Origin: Halarchaeum acidiphilum MH1-52-1
GTDB lineage: Archaea; Halobacteriota; Halobacteria; Halobacteriales; Halobacteriaceae
Length of the DNA stretch: 41,575 bases
Direction: 5' to 3'
Assembly (NCBI RefSeq): GCF_000474235.1
Contig: NZ_BATA01000015.1
Coordinates: 1 to 41,575 of the forward strand
In this document: one piece after another, positions 1-8,536 of the stretch
Numbering within the stretch: the first letter of the stretch is position 1
How the letters are laid out: each line of letters opens with the position of its first letter
Made by a program: the position numbers and the translations under genes
The notes under the pieces: generated by a model
Told to the model about the DNA's origin: nothing
Seen by the model: the letters and a program-made list of their open reading frames with translations, nothing else
Database searches by the model: none

Positions 1-205
1 TGTACGGTCCGCGGTCGCCGTTGAACTGCGAGCGATAGGCCGTGAACGTCTCCAGCGACCCGTCGTCGAGTTCGATCGTGAGCGTCGTTTCGAGGACGCG
101 CTCGGGGCGCTTGAGGCGTTCGAGGACCCCCGGATCGATGTCGAGATACTGGCCGGCGTCGTCGAGTTGCTCCCGGAGGTTCTCGAACGGATTCTCCTCA
201 CTCAT
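1..205 (-). CDS. Glutamate dehydrogenase, N-terminal part (cut by window edge)
   Basis: Reading leftwards from the ATG at 205, 68 codons run open to the window edge. The translation starts [18 protein letters not shown] and ends [14 protein letters not shown]. The last residues match the start of the Glu/Leu/Phe/Val dehydrogenase dimerisation domain, where the next expected residues are KGGIR. The same block occurs in the complete paralogue at 282-1538 ([15 protein letters not shown]). The enzyme family interconverts glutamate and 2-oxoglutarate using NAD(P)H. An AT-rich element (ttaaagat) about 28 bases upstream supports the start and suggests leaderless transcription. The two paralogues lie in tandem on one strand, separated by 76 bases that contain this promoter, so they can be expressed independently. 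Cofactor preference cannot be judged from the fragment. Confidence 0.85.
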   Translation of the reverse strand, partial: MSEENPFENLREQLDDAGQYLDIDPGVLERLKRPERVLETTLTIELDDGSLETFTAYRSQFNGDRGPY

Positions 206-227
206 GAACACCGATACGCCCGGCGGG

Positions 228-238
228 CGATTAAAGAT
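228..238 (-). promoter_or_regulatory. Box A (TATA) promoter element for the left-edge glutamate dehydrogenase
   Basis: On the minus strand the sequence reads gtatctttaatcg, centred about 28 bases before the ATG at 205. That is the spacing expected for a leaderless haloarchaeal transcript. Confidence 0.45.
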
Positions 239-281
239 ACGCCTCACCGGCCGACCCGCGGCGATCGCCGACGCCGCGCCC

Positions 282-1538
282 TCAGAAGCCGCGAGCTTCG
301 TGGGCGTCGGTGACGCGATCGAGCGCGACGACGTACGCGGCCTCGCGCCACGTCGCGTCGTCGTTGTCCTCGTAGGCGGAGACGACGGCGTCCCACGCGT
401 CGGTCATCTCCGCCTCGAGTTCGTCGTTGACGCGCTCCTCGCTCCACGTGCGGCGGTTGATGTCCTGCAACCACTCGAAGTAGGAGACGGTGACGCCGCC
501 CGCGTTCGCGAGGATGTCCGGGATGACGGGGATCCCGCGCTCGGCGAAGACGTCGTCGGCCGTGATCGTCGTCGGGCCGTTCGCCCCCTCGACGATCACG
601 GCCGCTCGCACGTCGTCGGCGTTCTCGGACGTGAGGGCGTTGCCGACCGCGGCGGGGACGAGCAGGTCGACGTCGAGCGTCAGGAGGTCGCCGTTCTCGA
701 CCGTCTCGGGCGCGTCGTAGTCGCCGACGAGGTTCGTCTCGTCGCCCGCTTCCTTCACGGCCTCGATGTCGAGACCGTCCGGGTCGCGGATCCCCCCGTC
801 GACGTCGCTGACGGCGACGACGTCCGCGCCCCACTCCTCGAGGAGCGAGGCGGCGTTCGCGCCGACGCTCCCGAAGCCCTGCACGGCGACGGTCGCGCCG
901 TCGAGGTCGCGGTCGTAATAGTCGAAGGCCTCGCGGGCGATCGTGGCGACGCTGCGACCGGGCGCTTTCGCGCGGCCGTAGCTCCCACCGACGACCGGCG
1001 GTTTCCCGGTGGCGACGCCGGGCGTCGTCTCGTCAGTCTCCTTGCTGTACTCGTCCATGATCCACGCCATCGTCTGTGCGTCCGTGCCCATGTCGGGCGC
1101 GACGACGTCGCGCTTCGGCCCGACGAACTCACCGATCTCCTCGGTGAATCGGCGAGTGAGCCGCTCGTACTCCGCCTCGCTCAGGTCGCTCGGATCGACG
1201 GCGATACCGCCCTTTCCGCCGCCGAACGGGAGGTCCATCACCGCGCACTTCCACGTCATCCACATCGAGAGTCCGATACACTCCCCGACGTCCACGTCGG
1301 ACTGGTAGCGGATCCCGCCCTTGTACGGCCCGCGGACGTTGTTGTGCTGGGAGCGATAGCCGACGAAGACGTCCCTGCCGCCGTCGTCGCGCTCGATCGG
1401 GACCGAGACGCGATGTACCTTGTGCGGCTCTCGTAACTCCTCGACGATTCCCTCGGGAATATCGATGTAGTCGAGCGCGCGATCGAGTTGCGTGCGTGCG
1501 GTCTCGACCGCAGACGCGTCTGTGGAGTCATCAGCCAT
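282..1538 (-). CDS. gdhA: Glutamate dehydrogenase (Glu/Leu/Phe/Val family)
   Basis: This 418-residue protein has the full length of hexameric glutamate dehydrogenases (about 415-450 residues). It carries the substrate-site lysines in KGGIRY (K73), TWKCAVMD (K97) and PFGGGKGG (K109). A C-terminal Rossmann domain follows, with the dinucleotide motif QGFGSVG near residue 215 and the late ANAGGVT motif. It catalyses reversible oxidative deamination of glutamate to 2-oxoglutarate and ammonia in the cytoplasm. The start at 1538 (MADDSTDAS) is an acidic leader typical of haloarchaeal proteins. A second, partly visible gdh gene lies directly downstream. Haloarchaea often keep several Gdh paralogues with different coenzyme use; which role this one has cannot be told from sequence alone. 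Confidence 0.95.
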   Translation of the reverse strand: MADDSTDASAVETARTQLDRALDYIDIPEGIVEELREPHKVHRVSVPIERDDGGRDVFVGYRSQHNNVRGPYKGGIRYQSDVDVGECIGLSMWMTWKCAVMDLPFGGGKGGIAVDPSDLSEAEYERLTRRFTEEIGEFVGPKRDVVAPDMGTDAQTMAWIMDEYSKETDETTPGVATGKPPVVGGSYGRAKAPGRSVATIAREAFDYYDRDLDGATVAVQGFGSVGANAASLLEEWGADVVAVSDVDGGIRDPDGLDIEAVKEAGDETNLVGDYDAPETVENGDLLTLDVDLLVPAAVGNALTSENADDVRAAVIVEGANGPTTITADDVFAERGIPVIPDILANAGGVTVSYFEWLQDINRRTWSEERVNDELEAEMTDAWDAVVSAYEDNDDATWREAAYVVALDRVTDAHEARGF

Positions 1539-1664
1539 GAAGTATCACGGACGGTCTCTCCCCGGCCGCCCGATTCCGTTTTCGGAGGGCCGACACGAAA
1601 AAGCGGCGGCCACCCCTCAAAGGAACGGATCTGTCGGGATCGATGACCCGCTCGTATCCGCGCG

Positions 1665-2516
1665 TCAGGCGAGCGCGCGCTCGGCCCGGCGCACGAGGCC
1701 GTCGTTCCCGAGGTAGACCGGCGTCCGCTCGTGGAGTTCGGACGGCCGGACGTCGAGGAGAGAGCGGCGACCGTCAGTGGACGCGCCGCCGGCGGTCTCG
1801 ACGATGTACGCCATCGGCACGGCCTCGAACTGCGTGCGGAGCTTCCCCTCGGGGCGGTCCCGGAGTCCGGGGTAGGCGAAGACGCCGCCGTACGTGAGCA
1901 CCTGATTGACGTCGGCGACCATCGCGCCGCTGTATCGGAGTTTCAGCTCGTCCTCGACGTCGCGGGCGTAGTCGGTGAAGTCGTCCGTCCAGTCGGGGAG
2001 GCGCCCGCCGAAGCCGTAGACCGTCGGGTCCGCGGGGAGGCTCACACTCTCGCCCTCGCGTCGCCCGTCAGGGGCGATCTCGTAGCGCGTGACGCCGTCG
2101 TCCGTCGCGGCGACCATGGTCGTGAGCGGCCCGTAGAGGACGTACGCGGCGGCGATGAGATCGCGGCCGGACGCGGGGAGCGGCGCGTCGTAGACGCCGA
2201 CGATGGTGCCGGTCGGATTGTTCGCGCCGAGGTTCGAGGAGCCGTCGAGCGGATCGACGGTGACGGAGAGGGGACCGTCACCGAGATCGCGTACCGACTC
2301 GCACTCCTCGCTCGCGTACTGCCCGACGCCGTCGAGCGCGCCGAAGTGCGCGCGCAGCACCTCGTCGGCGTGGAGGTCCGCGTGGATCTGGCGATCACCG
2401 GTCGCGTTCCGATCGTCCGTCTCCCCGCGACGCCCCGCGAATCCCGCGCGGATCTCGGGCGCGGCCGCGGCGAGCGCGTCGAACACGTCGGCCACCTGCA
2501 CCACGTCGGACATCAT
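1665..2516 (-). CDS. fbp: Fructose-1,6-bisphosphatase, class I
   Basis: This 283-residue protein belongs to the FBPase/inositol-phosphatase superfamily. The metal-binding Glu pair sits in YASEEC (E70, E71) and the signature DPLDGSSN at 88-95, followed by NNPTGTIVG, as in class I FBPases. A late YxGxMVADVNQVL block and GKLRTQFEAVPMAYIVE resemble the substrate-binding region of the family. It removes the 1-phosphate of fructose 1,6-bisphosphate, the gluconeogenic step, in the cytosol. The start has two adjacent ATGs (2516 and 2513); either could be used. A box A candidate (cgttaagt, near 2545) lies about 28 bases upstream, so leaderless transcription is likely. The gene appears to be its own transcription unit, 126 bases from gdhA. 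Confidence 0.93.
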   Translation of the reverse strand: MMSDVVQVADVFDALAAAAPEIRAGFAGRRGETDDRNATGDRQIHADLHADEVLRAHFGALDGVGQYASEECESVRDLGDGPLSVTVDPLDGSSNLGANNPTGTIVGVYDAPLPASGRDLIAAAYVLYGPLTTMVAATDDGVTRYEIAPDGRREGESVSLPADPTVYGFGGRLPDWTDDFTDYARDVEDELKLRYSGAMVADVNQVLTYGGVFAYPGLRDRPEGKLRTQFEAVPMAYIVETAGGASTDGRRSLLDVRPSELHERTPVYLGNDGLVRRAERALA

Positions 2517-2642
2517 CAGTTCACGGTGGCCGTTCTACCGACTTAACGCTTTCCGAAATGACGCCGTATCTTCGACGTACAGGCCCTGAACGCCGGAAAT
2601 GAGAAACTACGGAGTGAGTAAATATCCCGCCTCGGCGGTGGC

Positions 2643-5198
2643 TCACTCCCCGTCCAGCCCGTAGGAGCGCGCGGAGTTGGCGACGACGAGGATGCTGGAG
2701 ACCGCCATCGCGACGGCGGCGAGCAGCGGGTCGACGAGACCGAGCGCGGCGAGCGGGAGCGTGATCGCGTTGTAGCCGAGCGCCCAGCCGAAGTTCTGGC
2801 GGACGCGCGAGCGCGTCGTCGCCGCGACCGCGAAGAGCCGCCGCACCGAGCGCAGGCCGCCATCGGTGACGGTGGCGTCCGCGGCCTCCGTCGCGAGTTC
2901 CGTCCCGGAGGCGAACGCCACGCCGAGATCGGCGGCGGCGAGCGCGGGCGCGTCGTTCGTCCCGTCGCCCACCATCGCCACCGTCCCCTCGGCGCCGCGG
3001 AGGCGATCGACGACCGCGGCCTTCGCCTGCGGGAGCACGCCCGCGAACACGTCGTCCACGTCGGGGTGGTCCTCGAACGCCGCGACCGCCGACTGGTCGT
3101 CCCCCGTCACGACGACGACCTCCCGGCCCGCCGCGGCGAGGGCCTCGACCGTCTCCGCCCAGTCGTCGCGCGGGGCGTCGCGGGCCGCGAGGACGCCGCG
3201 CGCCGCGCCGTCCCACCCGACGACCGTCGCGATCGCACCGTCGGCCTGCGCGGCCGCGACGGCGCGCTCGACCGCGTCGGGCACCGTCCAGTCGTCGCCC
3301 GCGAACAGATCGGGGTGGCCGACGAGGGCGTCCACTCCCTCGACCGTTCCGGCCGCCCCGCGGCGGCGCTCCTCGAAGTCCGTGACTCGCAGTGCGTCGC
3401 CGGCGTCGCCCGCCATGTCAGGCCCGGCGTTCGCTGTGCCGCCATCGGCGGCCGGCGTCTCACGGTCGTCGCCCGTGGGGACAGCCTCGTCGCCGATCGC
3501 GTCGCTTGCGGCCGCGCGATCGACCACCGCGTCCGCGATCGGGTGGTTCGCCTCGCGCTCGATCGCGGCCGCGTGGCGCAGGACGGCGCGCTCGTCGGAC
3601 CCCTCATCGATCGCGACGTCGGTAATGCGCATCCGGCCCTCCGTGAGCGTGCCGGTCTTGTCGAAGGCGACGACGTCGACGTCCGCGAGCGACGCCACGG
3701 CGTCGGTGTTCGTCACGAGCACGCCGTCGTCGGCGGCGCGGCTCACCCCCGCGGCCACGGCGACCGGCGTCGCGAGACCGAACGAGCACGGACAGGAGAC
3801 GACGAGCACGGAGACGCCGACCGTGAGCGCCTCGCGGACGGGCGCACCCGTGACGAGCCAACCGCCGGCGACGACGACGGCGAGCCCGATGACGAAGGGG
3901 ACGAACAGCGCGGCGATTGTGTCCGCGAGGCGCTGCGTTCCACCGGAGCCGGACTGGACGTTCCAGAGCTGCGCGAGCAGGCGATCGTACGTGCTCGCGG
4001 CGCGCTCGCCGACGCGGACCACGAGGCGCCCGTCCGTCGCGACGGAGCCGCCGATGACGGAATCGCCCGGCCCCTTCGTCTCCGGGACCGACTCGCCCGT
4101 CACGAGCGCCTCGTCGACCGCGGCCTCGCCCTCGACGACGGTGCCGTCGAGCGGGACCCGCTCGCCGCGCTTCACGATCACCTCGTCGCCGGGTTCGAGC
4201 GACTCGACGTCGACCTCGTGCGTCCCCGATCCGCCGCGGACGAGCGCCGTCGTGACGCGGTCGAAGTCGAGGTCACCGATCGAGCCGAGCGCGCGGCGCT
4301 TCACGCGGCGCTGGACGAAGTCGCCGAGCGTCACGACGGCGACGATGGCCACCGCGACGTCGAAGTAGATGACGAGACCGCCCGTGGCGACGACGTACAT
4401 CGAGTAGACGTACGCGGCGAGCGCCCCGCCCGCCACGAGCACGTCCATGTTCGGTCGCCCCGCCCTGAGGCTGACGTACGCCGAGCGGAGGATCGGGTAG
4501 CCGACGAAGAAGAGGACGAACGACGAGAGCAGCGGCACGGGGACGAACACCATCACGTGCGTCGCGGGCTGCGCGAGGAACGACTCGGGGTAGACGCCGA
4601 GGTACGCCGGATAGAGGAACAGGAGGTAGATCGACATCACCGCCATCGCGCCGAGGACGCCGAGGACGGTGCGCAACTCGTCGCGCCCGAAGCGCTCCTC
4701 CTCGGCCGTCGCCGTCCCGACCTCCGGGACGTTCGCGCGGTAGCCGAGGCGACTCACCGACTCCGCGAGCGCCTCCTCGTCCGTCTTCGAGCCGTCGTAG
4801 GAGACCTTCAGCATCTCCGTCGTGTAGCTCGCCTCGGCGTCGTAGACGCCCTTACTTCCGCGCGCCGTCGTCTCCAAGAAGGCCTCGCAGGCCGTGCAGT
4901 GCATCCCGTCGACGGCGAGGAACGCCGTCTCGGCGTCCGCCGGGACGTCGCTCGCGCCCCCGTCGCCCTCGCCGGCCGCGTCGAGGTCGTCCGCCGACAG
5001 CTCGGCCGGATCCGCGTCGCCGAGCGTGCGATACACCTCACGACAGCCCCGACAGCAGAAGGTGCCGTCGACGGCGTCCGCGTCCGATCCGCTCGCGGGA
5101 GCGTCGCGCCCGCGACCGTCATCGTCCGTCACCGGGTCGCCGCGGATCGGGAGGTCGCAGAGCGTGCAGGTGTCCGTGTCGGTATCAGTATCGGTCAT
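2643..5198 (-). CDS. Copper-translocating P1B-type ATPase (CopA/CcoI-like)
   Basis: From the ATG at 5198 the product is 851 residues. Domains in order: a Cys-rich metal-binding domain with C11-x2-C14 and FCCRGC (47-52), as in CcoI/FixI-type pumps; a heavy-metal-associated domain with GMHCTAC (98-104); membrane helices from about 175; TGES (367-370) in the actuator domain; the transport motif SCPCSFGLATP with CPC at 469-471; DKTGT (513-517) carrying the phosphorylated Asp; an NHPIAD motif in the nucleotide domain; and GDGTNDAP near 744. These identify a Cu+ pump. The extra Cys-rich domain resembles pumps that load haem-copper oxidases rather than simple detoxifiers (inference). The SafE-like gene ends at 5210. 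A GTG at 5213 would overlap its stop by four bases and add five residues, so the genes are probably cotranscribed and translationally coupled. Confidence 0.93.
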   Translation of the reverse strand: MTDTDTDTDTCTLCDLPIRGDPVTDDDGRGRDAPASGSDADAVDGTFCCRGCREVYRTLGDADPAELSADDLDAAGEGDGGASDVPADAETAFLAVDGMHCTACEAFLETTARGSKGVYDAEASYTTEMLKVSYDGSKTDEEALAESVSRLGYRANVPEVGTATAEEERFGRDELRTVLGVLGAMAVMSIYLLFLYPAYLGVYPESFLAQPATHVMVFVPVPLLSSFVLFFVGYPILRSAYVSLRAGRPNMDVLVAGGALAAYVYSMYVVATGGLVIYFDVAVAIVAVVTLGDFVQRRVKRRALGSIGDLDFDRVTTALVRGGSGTHEVDVESLEPGDEVIVKRGERVPLDGTVVEGEAAVDEALVTGESVPETKGPGDSVIGGSVATDGRLVVRVGERAASTYDRLLAQLWNVQSGSGGTQRLADTIAALFVPFVIGLAVVVAGGWLVTGAPVREALTVGVSVLVVSCPCSFGLATPVAVAAGVSRAADDGVLVTNTDAVASLADVDVVAFDKTGTLTEGRMRITDVAIDEGSDERAVLRHAAAIEREANHPIADAVVDRAAASDAIGDEAVPTGDDRETPAADGGTANAGPDMAGDAGDALRVTDFEERRRGAAGTVEGVDALVGHPDLFAGDDWTVPDAVERAVAAAQADGAIATVVGWDGAARGVLAARDAPRDDWAETVEALAAAGREVVVVTGDDQSAVAAFEDHPDVDDVFAGVLPQAKAAVVDRLRGAEGTVAMVGDGTNDAPALAAADLGVAFASGTELATEAADATVTDGGLRSVRRLFAVAATTRSRVRQNFGWALGYNAITLPLAALGLVDPLLAAVAMAVSSILVVANSARSYGLDGE

Positions 5199-5209
5199 GG
5201 TGGTATCGG

Positions 5210-5998
5210 TCACGGTGTCGCGGTGTAGTGCGGGATCGGGACGTGCGGGACGGGGAGACCGAGCAGGCCGAGACCGGCGAGCAGCGGGACGAACCCGAGG
5301 GCGACGAACGCCGCGCCCAACACCCGGTGGGCGGCCGCGCGCCGCGCCGCCGGCACCGACCCGAGCACGGTCCCGTAGAGGACCATCGTCGGCATCGTCC
5401 CGATCCCGAGCGCCGCGAGGTCGAGCGCGCCCGCGACGGGGTCGCCCTGCCCGAGCGCGTAGACGAACGCCGGGTAGAGTAGCGGGCAGGGGAGGAAGGC
5501 GTGGATCGCGCCGAGGAGCGCGATCTTCGGGCCGTTCGCGTAGTCGTCGACGCGCGCGGTCGCGACCCCCGCGACGCGGGAGAAGAGCGCGCCCGCGCCG
5601 CCCGTACCGATCGAGAACGGGACGACGGTGGCGAGTCGGTCGCGCCCGAGGACGCGCGTCAGCCCGACGGCGATCACGAGCAGGCCGACGCAGACGCCGA
5701 CGGCGCCGCGGAGGAGGTCGCCCGAGCCGCCGAGCGCGACGCCGGCGCCCGCGTAGACGGTCGCGCCGAGCAGGCCGAGCAGGCCGCCGACGACGGCGTA
5801 GCTCGCCGTCCGCCCGGCGTTGAAGAGGGCGTGCTGGCGAAGCTCGAACCACGACGGACCCCGGCCCCGATCGTCCGAGGGCATCCGCTCGGCGTACGAC
5901 GTGACGAGCGGGCCGCACATCCCGAGGCAGTGCGCGCCGCCGAGCAGCCCCACGAGCGCGAACAGCGCGAGTTCCGCCGGGGCGACGAGCGCGGGCAT
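5210..5998 (-). CDS. SafE/TauE-like membrane protein with metal-site cysteines
   Basis: This 262-residue polytopic protein has about six membrane segments. The first helix contains GGAHCLGMCGP (H23, C24, C28) and a later helix HAFLPCPLLYP (C171). This cysteine pattern is typical of the DsbD-beta-like 'sulfite exporter TauE/SafE' proteins encoded beside CcoI/FixI copper ATPases. These proteins are thought to take part in metal or thiol-redox handling during cytochrome oxidase assembly; no transported substrate is established by the sequence. It is the first gene of a two-gene unit with the copper ATPase (downstream, overlapping if the GTG start is used). A box A candidate (ggtttaggc, near 6030) lies about 30 bases upstream of the ATG. 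The annotated name should not be read as proof of sulfite export. Confidence 0.85.
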   Translation of the reverse strand: MPALVAPAELALFALVGLLGGAHCLGMCGPLVTSYAERMPSDDRGRGPSWFELRQHALFNAGRTASYAVVGGLLGLLGATVYAGAGVALGGSGDLLRGAVGVCVGLLVIAVGLTRVLGRDRLATVVPFSIGTGGAGALFSRVAGVATARVDDYANGPKIALLGAIHAFLPCPLLYPAFVYALGQGDPVAGALDLAALGIGTMPTMVLYGTVLGSVPAARRAAAHRVLGAAFVALGFVPLLAGLGLLGLPVPHVPIPHYTATP

Positions 5999-6079
5999 CG
6001 GTTACGGGAGGATACGGTACTCGCGCCTAAACCCTCACCGGGTTCGTCGTCGCGCGGGGAACGACCGCCGTCCCCGGTG

Positions 6080-6091
6080 GGATTTATCGGG
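6080..6091 (+). promoter_or_regulatory. Box A promoter element for the LOG-family gene
   Basis: The sequence ggatttatcggg is centred about 26 bases before the ATG at 6112, the usual position for a leaderless haloarchaeal transcript. Confidence 0.45.
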
Positions 6092-6111
6092 ACGGCACCG
6101 CTCGCCCCACC

Positions 6112-6696
6112 ATGGACGCACTCTGTGTCTACTGCGGATCGAGTCCGGGCGAGCGCCCCGAGTACCGCGCGGCCGCCGAGGCGCTCGGCCGCGAGCTCGC
6201 CCGTCGCGACGTGACGCTCGTCTACGGCGGCGGCCGCGTCGGCCTGATGGGCGAGGTGGCGGACGCGACGCTCGCCGCCGGCGGCGACGCCCACGGCGTC
6301 ATCCCCGAGTCGCTCGAAGCGAAGGAGATCGCCCACGAGGGCCTGACCGACCTCGACGTCGTGGAGTCGATGCACGCCCGAAAGGCCCGGATGGCGGAGT
6401 TGGCGGACGGCTTCGTCGCGCTCCCCGGCGGCTTCGGCACGATCGAGGAGATCGTCGAGGTGCTCACGTGGGCGCAACTGGGCTTTCACGACGCGCCCTG
6501 CGGCTTCCTGAACGTCGCGGGCTACTACGACGACCTCGCGTCCTTCTTCGACCACCAGCAATCGGAAGGATTCGTCGAGCGAAAGCACCGCGAGATGGTG
6601 ACGTTCGCGGACGGCGTGAACGACCTCTTCGACGCCTACGAGTCGTACGAGGCCCCGTCCGTGAAGTCCGTGCTCTCGGACACGGACGAGACGTGA
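6112..6696 (+). CDS. LOG-family protein (TIGR00730-type nucleotide phosphoribohydrolase)
   Basis: This 194-residue Rossmann-like protein starts MDALCVYCGSS, has YGGGRVGLMG (38-47) and the family signature PGGFGTIEE (105-113). In plants and bacteria LOG proteins hydrolyse cytokinin riboside 5'-monophosphate or AMP to a free base and ribose 5-phosphate. The motif supports a nucleotide N-glycosidase fold, but the archaeal substrate is not known, and a nucleotide-salvage role is only an inference. It is expected to be cytosolic. A box A at about 6085 lies one helical interval from the start, and the gene is divergent from the SafE/copper ATPase unit. The next gene starts 58 bases downstream on the same strand, so cotranscription is possible. 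Confidence 0.9.
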   Translation: MDALCVYCGSSPGERPEYRAAAEALGRELARRDVTLVYGGGRVGLMGEVADATLAAGGDAHGVIPESLEAKEIAHEGLTDLDVVESMHARKARMAELADGFVALPGGFGTIEEIVEVLTWAQLGFHDAPCGFLNVAGYYDDLASFFDHQQSEGFVERKHREMVTFADGVNDLFDAYESYEAPSVKSVLSDTDET

Positions 6697-6754
6697 CGCG
6701 CCGCGTGACCGACGAGCCGACAGTCTCTCGTACCGGGCGCGAGAACCGTCGGCG

Positions 6755-7039
6755 ATGACCGACACGGACGCCGCCATCGCCGAAGCCGGCGGGATCACGG
6801 CGCGCTATCGCGAGACCGCGGAGGAGCGGGTGCTGGAGTTCGAGTCCGGCGGCCGGACCGCGTGCGTCGCGCAGAACCGCGAGGGGTACGCGATGCTGAA
6901 GGTCCGCCCGAGCGCCGGCGGCGACGAACTCGAACGCTACTACGGCTTCGACATGGCGCTCGATCACGCCGCCGAACTGCTCGGCGTCTCCCCGAACGAT
7001 CTCCCGATCCCCGAGGACGCGGCCGACATGGGGATGTAG
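6755..7039 (+). CDS. Small acidic haloarchaeal protein of unknown function (DUF7111-like)
   Basis: This 94-residue soluble protein has no signal peptide or membrane helix. It shows a beta-rich N-terminal half (GGITARYRETAEERVLEFES, then TACVAQNREGYAMLKV) and an acidic helical end rich in Asp and Pro. From memory it resembles a conserved haloarchaeal family (DUF7111), but no function is known to me and none is assigned. It lies 58 bases after the LOG-family gene and 60 bases before the DUF420 gene on the same strand. Codon use matches its neighbours, so it is unlikely to be spurious. Confidence 0.75.
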   Translation: MTDTDAAIAEAGGITARYRETAEERVLEFESGGRTACVAQNREGYAMLKVRPSAGGDELERYYGFDMALDHAAELLGVSPNDLPIPEDAADMGM

Positions 7040-7099
7040 CGCCGATCGCGGCGCCACCGAACGGGGCCACCTAAGTCGCGGGACGCCCAACGTGGCCGC

Positions 7100-7723
7100 A
7101 TGGCAGACGCGGACGCCGTTCGACGCGACGTACCCCTCGTATCGCTGCCGCGGGTCCGGAAGCACGTGCTCGGCGTGACGGCCGTCGTCACGATCGTCGC
7201 GTACGCCCTCGTCGGACTGACGTTCGCGGGAATGCTCCCCTACCCGTCGATCTCGAAGGCGACCGTCGGCGTGCTGGAGTGGGTGATCACGCTCCTGAAC
7301 GCCGTCTCGCTCGTCGCGCTCTGCCTCGGGTGGTACTACGTCCGTCGCGGGCGGATCCGCGCGCATCGGCGCGCGATGCTCACCGGCATCGCCACGATCG
7401 TCGTCTTCCTCGTGCTCTACCTCGAGAAGGTCGGCGGCGGCGGCATCAAGGAGTTCGTCGGACCCGCGTGGGTGAAGGCGTACGTCTACCTGCCGATGCT
7501 CGGGATCCACGAGATCCTCTCGGCGCTCGCGGTCCCGCTCGTCGCCTACGCGCTCGTCGTCGGTCTCACGACGCCGATCCGCGACCTCCCGAATACCGCC
7601 CATCCCCGCGTCGGCCGCTGGGCGGCGGTGACGTGGATCCTCAGCCTCCTCCTCGGCATCGTCACCTTCGTCCTCATCAACCTCGTCTACGACTGGACGT
7701 TCCAGTCGACGCTCCCCTTCTAG
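7100..7723 (+). CDS. DUF420 family membrane protein
   Basis: This 207-residue integral membrane protein has about five to six hydrophobic segments. Conserved histidines lie in RAHRRAMLTG and LPMLGIHEILS, with a further one in NTAHPRVGRWA. These blocks are characteristic of DUF420 proteins, which are often encoded near haem-copper oxidase and haem A synthesis genes and have been proposed as oxidase-associated (CtaG/CtaM-like) factors. That role is inference here, supported by the cox cluster a few kilobases away. A box A candidate (acctaagtc, near 7072) lies about 28 bases upstream. Its TAG stop overlaps the stop of the convergent ABC permease gene, the two sharing CTAG at 7720-7723. Confidence 0.85.
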   Translation: MADADAVRRDVPLVSLPRVRKHVLGVTAVVTIVAYALVGLTFAGMLPYPSISKATVGVLEWVITLLNAVSLVALCLGWYYVRRGRIRAHRRAMLTGIATIVVFLVLYLEKVGGGGIKEFVGPAWVKAYVYLPMLGIHEILSALAVPLVAYALVVGLTTPIRDLPNTAHPRVGRWAAVTWILSLLLGIVTFVLINLVYDWTFQSTLPF

Positions 7724-8493
7724 CGCTCCGTCCACGGGATGAGGTAGGCGCCGAGGACGAAGGCGACGACGGTGAGGACGAGCAGCACGGCGTAGTCGGC
7801 CGCGGCGGACCCCGGCCAGCCGGCGTGATTCCCCGGATACGTGGCCGCACGGACGCCGTAGGCGAAGTACGAGAGCGGCGAGAGGTCCGTCACGGGCCGA
7901 AACCACGCGGGGAGCGAGGCCGGACTCAGGAAGGTGTTCGAGAGGAAGAGGAGCGGGAGGGCGATCCCGTTCGACGCCGTGATCGCGCCGTCCTGACTGT
8001 CCGCGAGCGCGCCGAGGATCGCGCCGATCCCGCAGAAGAGCACGGATCCCGTGGGAACGAAGAGGACGAGCCACGGCGAGAAGCGGAAGTCGGCGCCCGT
8101 CGCAGAGAGGAGGACGAGCAACACGATACAGGCGAGGGCGATGAGCGCGGCGTTCACGAGCGTCTGGGCGACGAGCCACTCCCCGCGCGTCATGGGCGAG
8201 GCCGCGAGCTTCTCGAAGCGATTGCCCTCGCGGAAGCGCGCGACCTCGGAGCCGACGCGCGAGAGCGGCGTGAAGAGGACGACGACGGCGAGATACGCCG
8301 GCACGTAGTAGCCCGGCGGCTGGCTGAACAGCCCGGTGCCGCCCCCGCCCGTGCGGACGAGACCCGCGAAGATGACGATGAGGAGGATCGGGAAGAAGAA
8401 GGTGAAGAAGACGGCGACGCGACGCCGAACGAACGACTTGTAGGCGGCGCGCGCTTCCGTGGCGACGCGCGAGAGTCGGCTCACGCGGCCCAC
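7720..8493 (-). CDS. ABC-2 type transporter permease
   Basis: This 257-residue membrane protein has six hydrophobic segments. Its N-terminal cytoplasmic helix runs into FFFPILLIVIFAG, and the central region has RFREGNRFEKLAASPMTRGEWL, the ABC-2 signature of exporters of the drug, polysaccharide or NatB type. The start is a GTG at 8493, the first in-frame start after the upstream stop; a second GTG lies three codons on. It follows the ATPase gene at 8537-9457 by 43 bases, so the two probably form one exporter with the permease as a homodimer. The substrate is unknown. The stop codon overlaps that of the convergent DUF420 gene. Confidence 0.9.
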   Translation of the reverse strand: MGRVSRLSRVATEARAAYKSFVRRRVAVFFTFFFPILLIVIFAGLVRTGGGGTGLFSQPPGYYVPAYLAVVVLFTPLSRVGSEVARFREGNRFEKLAASPMTRGEWLVAQTLVNAALIALACIVLLVLLSATGADFRFSPWLVLFVPTGSVLFCGIGAILGALADSQDGAITASNGIALPLLFLSNTFLSPASLPAWFRPVTDLSPLSYFAYGVRAATYPGNHAGWPGSAAADYAVLLVLTVVAFVLGAYLIPWTER

Positions 8494-8536
8494 CCCTCAC
8501 GGCCGCGGCGAGCGCCCGACTGAGCGGTGTGCGCGA

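Noticed and set aside
42-1436. 464-codon open frame on the plus strand, opposite gdhA
   Set aside because: It is antisense to a clearly conserved glutamate dehydrogenase. High GC makes long antisense frames common here; the translation is low-complexity Arg/Val/Asp without family motifs.
3066-5228. 720-codon plus-strand open frame opposite the copper ATPase
   Set aside because: It is a shadow of the GC-rich coding strand, with repetitive Arg/Asp/Glu composition and no recognisable domain.
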